64,000 nucleotides of DNA, taken from NCBI GenBank assembly GCA_024304885.1, contig JALJOM010000003.1, forward strand, positions 1,956,110 to 2,020,109, given 5' to 3'. This DNA is from Beijerinckiaceae bacterium (lineage in GTDB: Bacteria > Pseudomonadota > Alphaproteobacteria > Rhizobiales > Beijerinckiaceae). The position numbers and the translations under genes are program-made. Shown here in pieces: positions 1 to 8,002 of the stretch; the first letter of the stretch is position 1, and each line of letters opens with the position of its first letter. The notes under the pieces were generated by a model. It was not told the origin of the DNA, searched no databases, and saw nothing but the letters and a program-made list of their open reading frames with translations.

Positions 1-2
1 GC

Positions 3-473
3 TTTCGCGGCAAGCTCGAGGAGCAGCTCTCCGAGACTCTCTCGACACTCTTGCAGCTCACCCCTCGGCCGGTCGTCGTCTGCCCCGACGAGCTTTCGGC
101 AGCGGACGACGTGCTCATTGCCTATGACGGGAGCGTACCGGCGGCGCGCGCGGTCCAAATCTTCACGCTTCTCGGCGTCGGCACGGACAGGCGCGTCCTC
201 GTGACCTCGGTCGATCCCAGCCTTGAAGCCGCGTCGCGACGGGCGAGCGGAGCGGTGTCCTATCTCCATCTTCATGGCTATGGCGCGCAGGCGAGCCCGA
301 TCGCAGCGACCGGAAACCCGGCGGACATCATCAGCGCGCTCGTCGGCGAAAAGCGAATCGGCACGCTGGTGATGGGCGCTTATGGCCGCCAGGGGCTGCG
401 CGAGCTCTTCTTCGGCTCGACGACGAGCACGCTCGTCGAGACGCCGCCCTGCCCTCTCCTGCTCTACCATTGA
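3..473 (+). CDS. Universal stress protein (UspA family), 5' end outside window
   Basis: This is the C-terminal part of a UspA-domain protein. The reading frame is open to the left edge, so the true start lies outside the window and the first visible TTG (51) is not a convincing start. The visible domain begins near VLIAYDGS, the usual beta1 strand of a Usp fold. It ends with the nucleotide-binding signature, seen as GAYGRQGLRELFFGS, which fits G-2x-G-9x-G(S/T). Residues before the domain suggest a tandem-Usp protein of the ~280-residue kind common in Hyphomicrobiales. Such proteins bind ATP and protect against stress, but the specific role is unknown. Confidence 0.85.
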   Translation, partial: FRGKLEEQLSETLSTLLQLTPRPVVVCPDELSAADDVLIAYDGSVPAARAVQIFTLLGVGTDRRVLVTSVDPSLEAASRRASGAVSYLHLHGYGAQASPIAATGNPADIISALVGEKRIGTLVMGAYGRQGLRELFFGSTTSTLVETPPCPLLLYH

Positions 474-787
474 CCGGCCGCGACGCCGCTTCCGTGGCGT
501 TCGTTACCCCTCACCCGGCTCGCCTCGCCGGCGATGCCGAGCGCTCCCTCCCCTCCACACCCGCTTAACGCGGCGGCTTCGCCCGAGGGAGAGAGTCACC
601 GTTCCCCCTTTATCCAGCCGGCGTTCGTTGTTAGATTGACGCAATGTCCCCGCTCCCGCGCCCTCACCTGCTGCGAATTACGAGCCCGGCTCGCGCCTGA
701 ACGGCAAAGGCACGCCCCTTGCCGACGCGCCGTGAGCCGGGAGGCACCATCTCGACCCAGAACAGCAGCAGCAGGCACGCCAAGATC
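474..787. other. Intergenic region with an imperfect palindromic repeat
   Basis: No gene is supported in this 314-base stretch. Positions about 507-600 hold an imperfect palindrome: an ACCCCTCACCCGG arm, then CTCCCTCCCCTCC, then GAGGGAGAGAGT. This is the style of alphaproteobacterial repetitive palindromic elements. A related GGGAGGGAGAGAGCACC string occurs inside the downstream ileS gene. The promoter of ileS probably lies in the remaining bases but no clear -35/-10 pair was found. Confidence 0.4.
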
Positions 788-3700
788 ATGAACGAGCATC
801 CGAGGCGAGGACACGAGCCGGACGGTACCGCCGGCGAGGCCGGCTCGACGAGCGGGCGAGGGGCGGAGGCCCCGCCGAAAGCCGACACGAGCGCCTCCAC
901 CGATTATTCCAAGTCCCTCTATCTGCCGCAGACCGATTTTCCGATGCGGGCCGGGCTCCCCAAGAAGGAGCCGGAACTCCTCTCGCGCTGGAAGGAGATC
1001 GACCTCTTCGAGCGCCTCTGCGAGGCCGGGCGCGGGCGCCCGAAATTCGTGCTCCACGACGGCCCGCCCTATGCCAACGGCAATATCCACATCGGCCATG
1101 CGTTGAACAAGATCCTCAAGGATCTCGTCTGCCGCTCGCAGAAGATGCTCGGCAAGGACGTGACCTATGTGCCGGGCTGGGATTGCCACGGCCTGCCGAT
1201 CGAATGGAAGATCGAGGAGCAATATCGCGCCAAGGGCAAGAACAAGGACGCGGTGCCCATCGTCGAGTTTCGCCGCGAATGCCGCGCCTTCGCGGAGCAT
1301 TGGGTCGCCGTCCAGCGCGCGGAGTTCGAGCGGCTCGGCGTCAACGGCGATTGGGATCATCCCTATCTCACGATGACCTACCCCGCCGAGGCGCAGATCG
1401 CCCGCGAGATCCTGAAGTTCGCCGCAAACGGCCTGCTCTATCGCGGCTCGAAGCCCGTGATGTGGAGCGTGGTGGAGAAGACCGCGCTCGCCGAGGCCGA
1501 GGTCGAGTACGAGGATCACACGAGCGACATGGTCTATGTGGCGTTTCCGCTGCGCCTCACTCCTACGCCCGAGCTCGCCGGCGCGGCGATCGTCATCTGG
1601 ACAACGACACCTTGGACGATTCCCGCCAACCGGGCGATCAGCTACTCGTCGAAGATCGCCTATGGCCTCTACCGCGTGAGCGAGGCCCCCGACGGCAATT
1701 GGGCCGAGGCGGGCCGGGCCTTCGTCCTCGCCGATGCGCTGGCGGAAAGCTTCTTCAAGAGCGCCAAGGTCTCGAGCTTCGTGCGCGAAGGGAGCGTTTC
1801 CGCCGACGTGCTGGCCGGCATCACCTGCGCGCATCCGCTCGCAGGTACGATAGCCGGCTACGACTTCCCGGTGCCGCTATTCGACGGTGATCATGTCACC
1901 GAGGATACCGGCACGGGCTTCGTCCATACCGCGCCGAGCCACGGCCGCGACGACTTCGACATCTGGATGGCGAAAGGCCGCTGGCTCGCGGAGCACGGGA
2001 TCGACGCCCGCATCCCCTACACGGTCGATGCCGACGGCTTCCTCACCGAGGAGGCGCCGGGCTTCACCGGCCGGCGCGTGATCGACGACAAGGGCAACAA
2101 GGGTGACGCCAACGACGCCGTGATGAAAGCCTTGATCGCGGCGGGGACTCTGCTGTCGCGCGGCAGGCTGAAGCACCAATATCCACATTCGTGGCGCTCG
2201 AAGAAGCCGCTCATCTTCCGCAACACGCCGCAATGGTTCATCGCGCTGGACCGGCCCCCCCACACCGTCGCTCCCGCTCGAGGGGAGGGAGAGAGCACCC
2301 GCCACACGGTCTCCGCCCCGCGAGGGGACGCCGAGGATCGATCGCTGCGCGAGATCGCGCTCTCCGAGATCGCCGTCACGAGATGGGTACCCGCCGCCGG
2401 CGAGAACCGCATCACGGGCATGATCGCCAACCGGCCCGATTGGGTCGTCTCGCGCCAGCGCGCCTGGGGCGTGCCGATCGCGATCTTCGTCCACAAGGAG
2501 ACGAAGGAAATCCTCGTCGACGAGAAGGTCAACCGGCGGATCACGGACGCCTTCGAGGCCGAGGGCGCCGACGCCTGGTTCGCCGAGGGTGCGGCGGCGC
2601 GCTTCCTCGCGCCCGACTACGACCCCGCGCTCTACGAGAAGATCGACGACGTCCTCGACGTGTGGTTCGATTCGGGCTCCACCCACGCCTTCACCCTCGA
2701 CGACGCGCGGCACTTCCCGGGGCTTGCCGGCATCACGCGCATCCGCGACGGCGGCGCCGACGAGATCATGTATCTCGAAGGCTCCGACCAGCATCGCGGC
2801 TGGTTCCATTCCTCGCTGCTCGAGAGCTGCGGGACGCGCGGTCGCGCCCCCTACGACGCGGTCCTGACCCATGGGTTCGTCCTCGACGAGAAGGGTCAGA
2901 AAATGTCGAAGTCGCTCGGCAACGTGGTGGCGCCGCAGACCGTCATCAAGGATTCCGGCGCCGACATCCTGCGTCTGTGGGTGGCGGCGTCCGATTATTC
3001 CGACGATCTGCGAATCGGCCCCGAGATCCTGAAGACCTTCGTCGAGACCTATCGCAAGCTGCGCAACACCATCCGCTGGATGCTCGGCACGCTCGCCCAT
3101 TACGACGGCGCTACGAAGGTCGCCTACGACGAGATGGGCGAGCTCGAGCGCCTGATGCTGCATCGGCTCGCCGAGCTCGACACGGAGATCCGCGAGGCCT
3201 ATGCGCGCTTCGACTACAAGCGTGTGGTGTCCCGTCTCTCGGCCTTCCTCAACACGGATCTCTCCGCCTTCTACTTCGACATTCGCAAGGATGCGCTCTA
3301 TTGCGAGCCGCCGTCGAGTGCCAAGCGCCGCGCCGCGCTCGAGACCGTCGAGCAGATCTTTCGTTGCGTCACCACATGGCTCGCGCCGATTCTCGTCTTC
3401 ACGTCCGAGGAAGCCTGGCTCGCGCGCTATGCGGGCGCGGTCTCGGTGCATCTCGACGACTTTCCCGAGGTGCCGAGCACCTGGCGTGACGACGCGCTCG
3501 CCGCGCGTTGGGACAGGATCCGGCGGATTCGCGCGGTCGTCACCGGCGCGCTCGAGATCGAGCGGGCGCGCAAGCGCATCGGCTCCTCGCTCGAGGCCGC
3601 GCCGATCCTCCATGTCGTCGAGGAGAGCGCGCGGGCGCTCCTCGACTCCATCGACTTCGCGGAGGTCTGCATCACCTCCGGCATCGCGATCACCGACGGG

Positions 3701-3895
3701 CCGGGACCCGAGGAGGCCTTCCGCCTCGACGACGTCGCAGGCGTCGCCGTCGTGCCGCAGCCGGCTCGCGGGCGCAAATGCGCAAGGTCCTGGAAGATCA
3801 CGGCTGCCGTCGGGACGGATCCGGACTTTCCCGACGTGAGCCCGCGCGACGCCCTGGCGCTCAGGGAATTGCGGGAGCTCGGCCGATGGCCCTGA
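788..3895 (+). CDS. ileS: Isoleucyl-tRNA synthetase
   Basis: Class I aminoacyl-tRNA synthetase that charges tRNA-Ile, about 1035 residues. The HIGH signature is at residues ~101-104 (GNIHIGH) and KMSKS at ~705-709 ([10 protein letters not shown]). The tRNA-binding C-terminus ends with the GRKCARSWK...VGTDP pattern usual in alphaproteobacteria. The ATG at 788 is chosen because the conserved N-terminus ([20 protein letters not shown]) begins about 40 residues later; a TTG at 719 would add 23 unconserved residues. An odd stretch at residues ~490-515 ([16 protein letters not shown]) has no counterpart in the family as I know it and looks like an inserted palindromic element. The stop overlaps lspA by 10 bases, so the two are cotranscribed. 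Confidence 0.97.
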   Translation: MNEHPRRGHEPDGTAGEAGSTSGRGAEAPPKADTSASTDYSKSLYLPQTDFPMRAGLPKKEPELLSRWKEIDLFERLCEAGRGRPKFVLHDGPPYANGNIHIGHALNKILKDLVCRSQKMLGKDVTYVPGWDCHGLPIEWKIEEQYRAKGKNKDAVPIVEFRRECRAFAEHWVAVQRAEFERLGVNGDWDHPYLTMTYPAEAQIAREILKFAANGLLYRGSKPVMWSVVEKTALAEAEVEYEDHTSDMVYVAFPLRLTPTPELAGAAIVIWTTTPWTIPANRAISYSSKIAYGLYRVSEAPDGNWAEAGRAFVLADALAESFFKSAKVSSFVREGSVSADVLAGITCAHPLAGTIAGYDFPVPLFDGDHVTEDTGTGFVHTAPSHGRDDFDIWMAKGRWLAEHGIDARIPYTVDADGFLTEEAPGFTGRRVIDDKGNKGDANDAVMKALIAAGTLLSRGRLKHQYPHSWRSKKPLIFRNTPQWFIALDRPPHTVAPARGEGESTRHTVSAPRGDAEDRSLREIALSEIAVTRWVPAAGENRITGMIANRPDWVVSRQRAWGVPIAIFVHKETKEILVDEKVNRRITDAFEAEGADAWFAEGAAARFLAPDYDPALYEKIDDVLDVWFDSGSTHAFTLDDARHFPGLAGITRIRDGGADEIMYLEGSDQHRGWFHSSLLESCGTRGRAPYDAVLTHGFVLDEKGQKMSKSLGNVVAPQTVIKDSGADILRLWVAASDYSDDLRIGPEILKTFVETYRKLRNTIRWMLGTLAHYDGATKVAYDEMGELERLMLHRLAELDTEIREAYARFDYKRVVSRLSAFLNTDLSAFYFDIRKDALYCEPPSSAKRRAALETVEQIFRCVTTWLAPILVFTSEEAWLARYAGAVSVHLDDFPEVPSTWRDDALAARWDRIRRIRAVVTGALEIERARKRIGSSLEAAPILHVVEESARALLDSIDFAEVCITSGIAITDGPGPEEAFRLDDVAGVAVVPQPARGRKCARSWKITAAVGTDPDFPDVSPRDALALRELRELGRWP

Positions 3896-4392
3896 GCCCG
3901 CGCCTCCTCGGCGGCATCGCCGCTCTCGTCACGCTCACGCTCGACCAGGCCAACAAGCTCTGGCTGATCTTCGTCTACGGCATCGAGACGCACCAGCCGG
4001 TGCAACTTACGCCCTTCCTCGACGTGATCTTCGCCAAGAACACCGGGATCTCCTATTCGCTGCTTCGCGCCGAGACGGACGGCCAGCGCTTCACCCTCCT
4101 CGCCTTCGTTGCGGTGGCGACGCTCTGCCTTTGCATTTGGCTGTGGCGCTCGCGAACCATGCTCGTCGGCTTGGCGCTCGGCCTCATCGTCGGCGGTGCG
4201 CTCGGCAATGCGATCGATCGATTCGCCTATGGCTTCGTCGCGGATTTCTACCATTTTCACGTCGGCACGTTTTCCTGGTACGTCTTCAACCTCGCCGATG
4301 TGGCGATCGTCGCCGGAGTGGGCCTCCTGCTGCTCGAGTCCTTTCTCGTCGGCCGCAGCGCGCCGGAGATCGAGAGGGCGGCCGGGGAGTGA
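3886..4392 (+). CDS. lspA: Lipoprotein signal peptidase
   Basis: Inner-membrane aspartyl peptidase (signal peptidase II) that cleaves prolipoproteins after diacylglyceryl transfer, 168 residues. The two catalytic aspartates lie in [10 protein letters not shown] and in FNLADVAIV. An N-terminal TLDQANK segment and four hydrophobic helices match the family. The start overlaps the end of ileS by 10 bases, the widespread ileS-lspA pairing. Downstream is a secreted protein in the same direction. Confidence 0.95.
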   Translation: MALSPRLLGGIAALVTLTLDQANKLWLIFVYGIETHQPVQLTPFLDVIFAKNTGISYSLLRAETDGQRFTLLAFVAVATLCLCIWLWRSRTMLVGLALGLIVGGALGNAIDRFAYGFVADFYHFHVGTFSWYVFNLADVAIVAGVGLLLLESFLVGRSAPEIERAAGE

Positions 4393-4493
4393 GCGCCGGC
4401 CCCGCGCCGCCGCCGCGAAATCGCCGCAAAATCGCTGGAAAAGCAGACTTCGGGCAAGCTCGCTGGCCTATCGGCGAGCCGGACGCGACAGGG

Positions 4494-5168
4494 ATGACCG
4501 GGATGAACTTCTTCGGATCGCGACAGCCGAGACTCGCCGGCACGAGCCTGCTCGTCCTCGCGGTCTCGGCCTTTGCGGTGCTCGCGACCGCGGCACCGGC
4601 ACGGGCCGAAGAGAAAACGAACCCGCTCCAGTCCATGCTCGGGGCCTTCGGCGTTCAGACCGGCAAGGACGAGGACACGATCGACTATCGCCCGCGGGCA
4701 CCGCTCGTCGTCCCGCCGACCCGCGACCTGCCCGCGCCGAAAGAGGCCGTTCGCGATCCGGCCTGGCCGAAAGAGCCGGACACAGACAAGAGGCGCAAGG
4801 CGGCGCTCGAGTCGCGCCGCCCCGTCCCGAAATCCAGCGCGAACCCCGATGCCGAGCCGGCTGTGGAACCTGCCACGACCGCCGAGGCGGCAAAGCCGGA
4901 CGCGCACGACGGCGAGTGCCTGCTCAACGCCACCGGGCCGAAAAGCTGCTTCAACATATTGCAGTCCGTCTTCGGCGGTGGCACCTCCGACGCCGCGAAG
5001 CCCGGAGTCGAGCCGAAGCGCAAGGTTCTGACCGAGCCACCGGCCGGCTATCGAGCCGCGACCGTCCTGCCCGAGACGGCAGACGGCAAGTCCAAGGGCG
5101 ATACGGACTCGGGTCCCTTGGACTCCATCCTGAAAGTCTTCGGGGTCAAGAAAGCGGACGACAATTGA
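4494..5168 (+). CDS. Secreted protein downstream of lspA, possible DUF3035-like
   Basis: A 224-residue protein with a type I signal peptide (LLVLAVSAFAVLATAAPARA, then EEK). The mature part is rich in Pro, Lys and Glu. A conserved-looking stretch (IDYRPRAPLVVPPTRDLPAP) resembles the 'PLVVPP' segment of DUF3035/BamF lipoproteins, which often follow lspA in alphaproteobacteria. No lipobox cysteine is visible, so it would be periplasmic rather than a lipoprotein. A second short motif, LDSILKVFGV at the end, echoes LQSMLGAFGV near the mature start and LQSVFGGG in the middle (ILQSVFGG), suggesting an internal repeat. An in-frame ATG at 4503 is an alternative start. The function is inferred from position only. 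Confidence 0.7.
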   Translation: MTGMNFFGSRQPRLAGTSLLVLAVSAFAVLATAAPARAEEKTNPLQSMLGAFGVQTGKDEDTIDYRPRAPLVVPPTRDLPAPKEAVRDPAWPKEPDTDKRRKAALESRRPVPKSSANPDAEPAVEPATTAEAAKPDAHDGECLLNATGPKSCFNILQSVFGGGTSDAAKPGVEPKRKVLTEPPAGYRAATVLPETADGKSKGDTDSGPLDSILKVFGVKKADDN

Positions 5169-5404
5169 GGTCCGGCCTTCCGCTGAATTAGATCGTCTCG
5201 TCCTGTCGGCGCCTGAATATCTCTCGAGCATCGCGCGCACGCGGTCGCGCGGCCCGGCAACAAGGCTTCAACGCGCGCCCGCCGCGTGTAGCGGCAAGCC
5301 CTGCACGAGCTCGCGGTGGTTTTGCCGCAAAGCTCGCCACTCTCGGCGGCTCTTTCCTGGTCCCCCTCGCGCTCCCATATGAATTTCGATCGTGGGAGTG
5401 GCAT

Positions 5405-6427
5405 ATGCTCGATTTCCCTTATTCGGTCGTGCTCGACGACGGGCTCGCTGGCGACGCAGGCGCGGTCTCTTCTTCGGAAGGGCCTGCCGTCGACGACCAT
5501 ATGCTCCTCGACGCCTATTCGAGCACCGTCACGAAGGTGGTCGAGCGCGTCGGGCCGAGTGTCGTGCGCCTCGACATCCGCGACAAGGACCGCCGGCCCA
5601 TGGGGACGGGCTCGGGCGTTCTGATCTCGCCCGACGGGCTCCTGCTCACCAACAGCCATGTGGTGCAAGGCGCGAAGCGTGCCGCGGTCACGACGCTCGA
5701 CGGGAGGCACCTGTCGGGGCGCGTGCTCGGCGACGACCCCGACACGGATCTCGCGCTTGTCCGGATCGAGGAAGACGTGGCGCTCCCGGCAGCGCGGCTC
5801 GGCAATTCCAAGGCTTTGAAGCGCGGCGAGATCGCCGTGGCGATCGGCAATCCGCTCGGCTTCGACGCCTCGGTGACGGCCGGGATCGTCTCCGCGCTCG
5901 GGCGCTCGCTCCGCGCGAGGAGCGGCCGCCTGATCGAGGACGTGATCCAGACCGATGCGGCGCTCAACCCCGGCAACTCGGGTGGGCCGCTCGTCTCCTC
6001 GCGCGGCGAGGTCGTCGGGATCAACACCGCCATCGTCGCCGGCGCGCCGGGACTCTGCTTCGCTGTGGCCTCGAACACGGCGGCTTTCGTGGTCGGCGAG
6101 ATCCTGCGCCACGGGCGCGTGCGGCGCGCCTATCTCGGGATCGGCGTCGATACGATCGCCCTGCCCCGCCGGATCGCCTTGCGCCTCGATCTCGCGCAGA
6201 CGACGGGCGCCGTCATCACCTCGATCGAGAGGGACGGGCCTGCCGATCACGCGGGGCTCCTCACCGGCGATATCCTTCTCGCGATCGCGGGCGAGCCGGT
6301 CACCGGCGCCGACGATCTCGTGCGCCTTCTCGACGCCGAGAAGATCGACCGGGTCGTTCCCATCGACGTCCTACGCCGCTCGGAGCAAAGGCGCTTCCAC
6401 GCGAGCTTGCGCGAGCGCAAGGCCTGA
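5405..6427 (+). CDS. Trypsin-like serine protease with PDZ domain (HtrA/DegP type)
   Basis: A 340-residue S1C-family protease. The catalytic triad is visible: His in LLTNSHVV, Asp in DTDLALVR, and Ser in NPGNSGGPL. A single PDZ domain follows (about residues 230-335, AYLGIGVDTI... to VLRRSEQRR). There is no signal peptide or transmembrane helix, unlike DegP and DegQ, so a cytoplasmic location is likely. Start ATG 5405 has a GGGAG site 6 bases upstream. Alphaproteobacterial cytoplasmic HtrA-like proteins of this length are common. Substrates are unknown. The gene is immediately followed by a gene relic and the pilus cluster. Confidence 0.9.
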   Translation: MLDFPYSVVLDDGLAGDAGAVSSSEGPAVDDHMLLDAYSSTVTKVVERVGPSVVRLDIRDKDRRPMGTGSGVLISPDGLLLTNSHVVQGAKRAAVTTLDGRHLSGRVLGDDPDTDLALVRIEEDVALPAARLGNSKALKRGEIAVAIGNPLGFDASVTAGIVSALGRSLRARSGRLIEDVIQTDAALNPGNSGGPLVSSRGEVVGINTAIVAGAPGLCFAVASNTAAFVVGEILRHGRVRRAYLGIGVDTIALPRRIALRLDLAQTTGAVITSIERDGPADHAGLLTGDILLAIAGEPVTGADDLVRLLDAEKIDRVVPIDVLRRSEQRRFHASLRERKA

Positions 6428-6438
6428 GGCCCACGAGC

Positions 6439-6543
6439 TCACCACACCCTGCGGCTAACGCCGAACGCCTCCTTCAGGCGCTCGAAAAGCTGCGCCGGAT
6501 CCCGCTCGAGGAAGCGCTCGCGGCCTTGCCGTCGAGAGTGGAC
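6439..6543 (-). pseudogene. Possible C-terminal relic of a truncated gene
   Basis: On the minus strand a short open frame encodes a protein-like C-terminus (RERFLERDPAQLFERLKEAFGV, then SRRVW and a stop). It is closed upstream by an in-frame stop at about 6545, exactly where GC content falls sharply. It reads like the last ~30 residues of a helical protein whose 5' part was removed when the pilus-associated segment arrived. The plus strand also reads as a plausible helix (LLQALEKLRRIPLEEALAAL), so strand and coding status are uncertain. Family not recognised. Confidence 0.3.
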
Positions 6544-6545
6544 TC

Positions 6546-6632
6546 AGATAGTTGGGTCATTTAATGGAATATCATAAGACATATTTTGATAATCATTCAG
6601 AGGTATGATATGAAGTGACGATTGAACGGGGG
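6546..6632 (+). promoter_or_regulatory. AT-rich leader of the pilus operon
   Basis: This stretch is strikingly AT-rich compared with its surroundings and precedes the pilin gene. It contains TTGATA (6586-6591) and TATGAT (6604-6609), but their spacing (12) is too short for one sigma-70 promoter. Each may belong to a different one. A promoter here is expected from position; the exact elements are unresolved. Confidence 0.35.
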
Positions 6633-6692
6633 CGACATTGAAGGAGGGGGCGACATTGAAGGAGGGGACGACATTGAAAGAGGGGACGACAA
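6633..6692 (+). repeat. 18 bp tandem repeat duplicating Shine-Dalgarno and start codon
   Basis: Three full copies of CGACATTGAARGAGGGGR (6633-6650, 6651-6668, 6669-6686) are followed by the start of a fourth, CGACAATGACG. Each copy carries a purine-rich AAGGAGGG-type ribosome binding site and a TTG codon (6638, 6656, 6674), replaced by ATG (6692) in the last. The spacing from each site to the next start is about 8 bases. The unit is a multiple of three, so all four starts are in the same frame and each extra unit adds LKEG(T/A)T to the N-terminus. A degenerate further unit (GACGATTGAACGGGGG) precedes it. Confidence 0.9.
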
Positions 6693-7186
6693 TGACGAAG
6701 AGCTCATTCTTGCCGATCGTGATCCTTTCGTGTTGCTTCGGGCCGAGCATTGCCTTGGCTGCAACAGCTACCGGTTCCTTCAATGTCCGCGTGACGATCG
6801 CGACGACGTGCCAAGTCGATAGCGCGACGGATCTCGATTTCGGGAGCGCCGGCGTCCTGAACGCAAACATCGATCAGGTCAGCACCATCACGGTCAGCTG
6901 CACCAACACGACACCCTACTCGATTGCCCTCGACAAGGGGGTGAACGGCACCTCGGTGACGACCCGGCAGATGATCGGCGGACCGACCAACGAGCTGATC
7001 AATTATTCCCTCTTCAGTGATCCAGGCCGCACCACGAACTGGGGACAGACGATCGACACCGACACGGTCGGCGGCACGGGCAACGGCGCGCCTCAAGCCT
7101 ACACGGTCTATGGCCGAATTCCCGCGCAAACCACGCCGACACCCGGCATCTATACCGACACGGTCAACATCACGATCAACTATTGA
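6692..7186 (+). CDS. Spore coat U (SCPU)-domain pilin, CsuA/B-like
   Basis: A 164-residue secreted protein with a signal peptide (residues ~1-23, ending SIALA-ATATG) and one SCPU domain. The domain carries the typical TTCQV...DLDFG...LNANIDQ start, the SVSCTNTTPYSIALDKG middle, and the terminal TYTDTV.ITINY-like donor-strand-like end (IYTDTVNITINY). This is the major-subunit type of archaic chaperone-usher pili. ATG 6692 is chosen because it directly precedes the signal peptide; in-frame TTG starts in the upstream repeat could extend it by 6, 12 or 18 residues. It is first in an operon with chaperone, usher and a larger SCPU protein. Confidence 0.88.
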   Translation: MTKSSFLPIVILSCCFGPSIALAATATGSFNVRVTIATTCQVDSATDLDFGSAGVLNANIDQVSTITVSCTNTTPYSIALDKGVNGTSVTTRQMIGGPTNELINYSLFSDPGRTTNWGQTIDTDTVGGTGNGAPQAYTVYGRIPAQTTPTPGIYTDTVNITINY

Positions 7187-7190
7187 CTCC

Positions 7191-7931
7191 ATGGTCAGGC
7201 ACTACATGAAGCGGCTCCTGCCGCTTACGAGTCTCGTCGTGGCGGGAGCGCTGGCTGCTGCTCCGTCGTGGGCGGCATCGCTCCAGGTTAGCCCGGTCCT
7301 GCTCGAGGTCACGGCGCCCGGTGCGGCCGCCACGCTCACCCTGCGCAACAACGGCAAAAGGCCGATCACGACCCAGGTCCGTGTCTTCCGCTGGAGCCAG
7401 GAAGCGGGGGAGGACCGGCTCGAGCCGACGACCGACGTCGTCGCGAGCCCGCCGGCCGTGGATCTGCGCCCCGGCCAGGATTATGTCGTGCGCGTCGTCC
7501 GAACCACGAAACGCCCGATCGAGGGAGAGGAGGCCTATCGCCTCTTGATCGACGAGCTGCCCGAGCCTCGCCAATATGCCCGCGCCGTCACCTTCGTCCT
7601 TCGCCATTCGATTCCGGTCTTGTTCGACACGCAGGACAGAACGGAGCCGAGCCTGGTGTGGCGTGTCACACAATCCGCGCGAGACATCTCGCTCACGGTC
7701 GCGAACGAAGGCGATCGGAGGTTTCGCCTCGCCGCGGTCAAGATCAGCGACGGGGCCGGGCGGACCGTGTCCTTCGGGCCGGGTCTCGTCGGCTATGTGC
7801 TGGGTCACTCGACCATGACCTTCACCGTGCCCTCGAAGCCGGTCCTAGGGCCGGGTGCCAAGGTCACGATCAACGGTCGTGCGGAGCGCGGCATCTTCAA
7901 TGCGCAGGCCGCGGTGCAAGCCCCGCGGTGA
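7191..7931 (+). CDS. Periplasmic pilus chaperone (PapD-like, CsuC type)
   Basis: A 246-residue chaperone with a signal peptide (ending SWAASLQ) and the PapD fold: N-terminal SLQVSPVLLEV strand, LTLRNNGKRPITTQVRVFRW, and a C-terminal Ig-like domain with NEGDRRFRLAAVKI. Such chaperones cap pilin subunits in the periplasm and hand them to the usher. It starts 4 bases after the pilin stop; ATG 7206 is an alternative. The GRAERGIF end fits the CsuC/archaic group better than classical FimC. Confidence 0.9.
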   Translation: MVRHYMKRLLPLTSLVVAGALAAAPSWAASLQVSPVLLEVTAPGAAATLTLRNNGKRPITTQVRVFRWSQEAGEDRLEPTTDVVASPPAVDLRPGQDYVVRVVRTTKRPIEGEEAYRLLIDELPEPRQYARAVTFVLRHSIPVLFDTQDRTEPSLVWRVTQSARDISLTVANEGDRRFRLAAVKISDGAGRTVSFGPGLVGYVLGHSTMTFTVPSKPVLGPGAKVTINGRAERGIFNAQAAVQAPR

Positions 7932-8002
7932 CGACGATTTCCGCCGAGAACGGATGAATTCGTCTCGTCGAGAGAGCCTGCGCCGAATCGGCAAGCTCGC
8001 TC

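Noticed and set aside
596-1834. Long minus-strand open frame (412 codons) opposite the ileS 5' part
   Set aside because: It is a mirror of ileS in high-GC DNA, with His/Arg/Gly-rich composition and no family resemblance.
6430-6564. Plus-strand peptide LLQALEKLRRIPLEEALAAL as the real gene
   Set aside because: It has no start of its own after the protease stop. The minus-strand reading is at least as protein-like, so only a relic of uncertain strand is reported.
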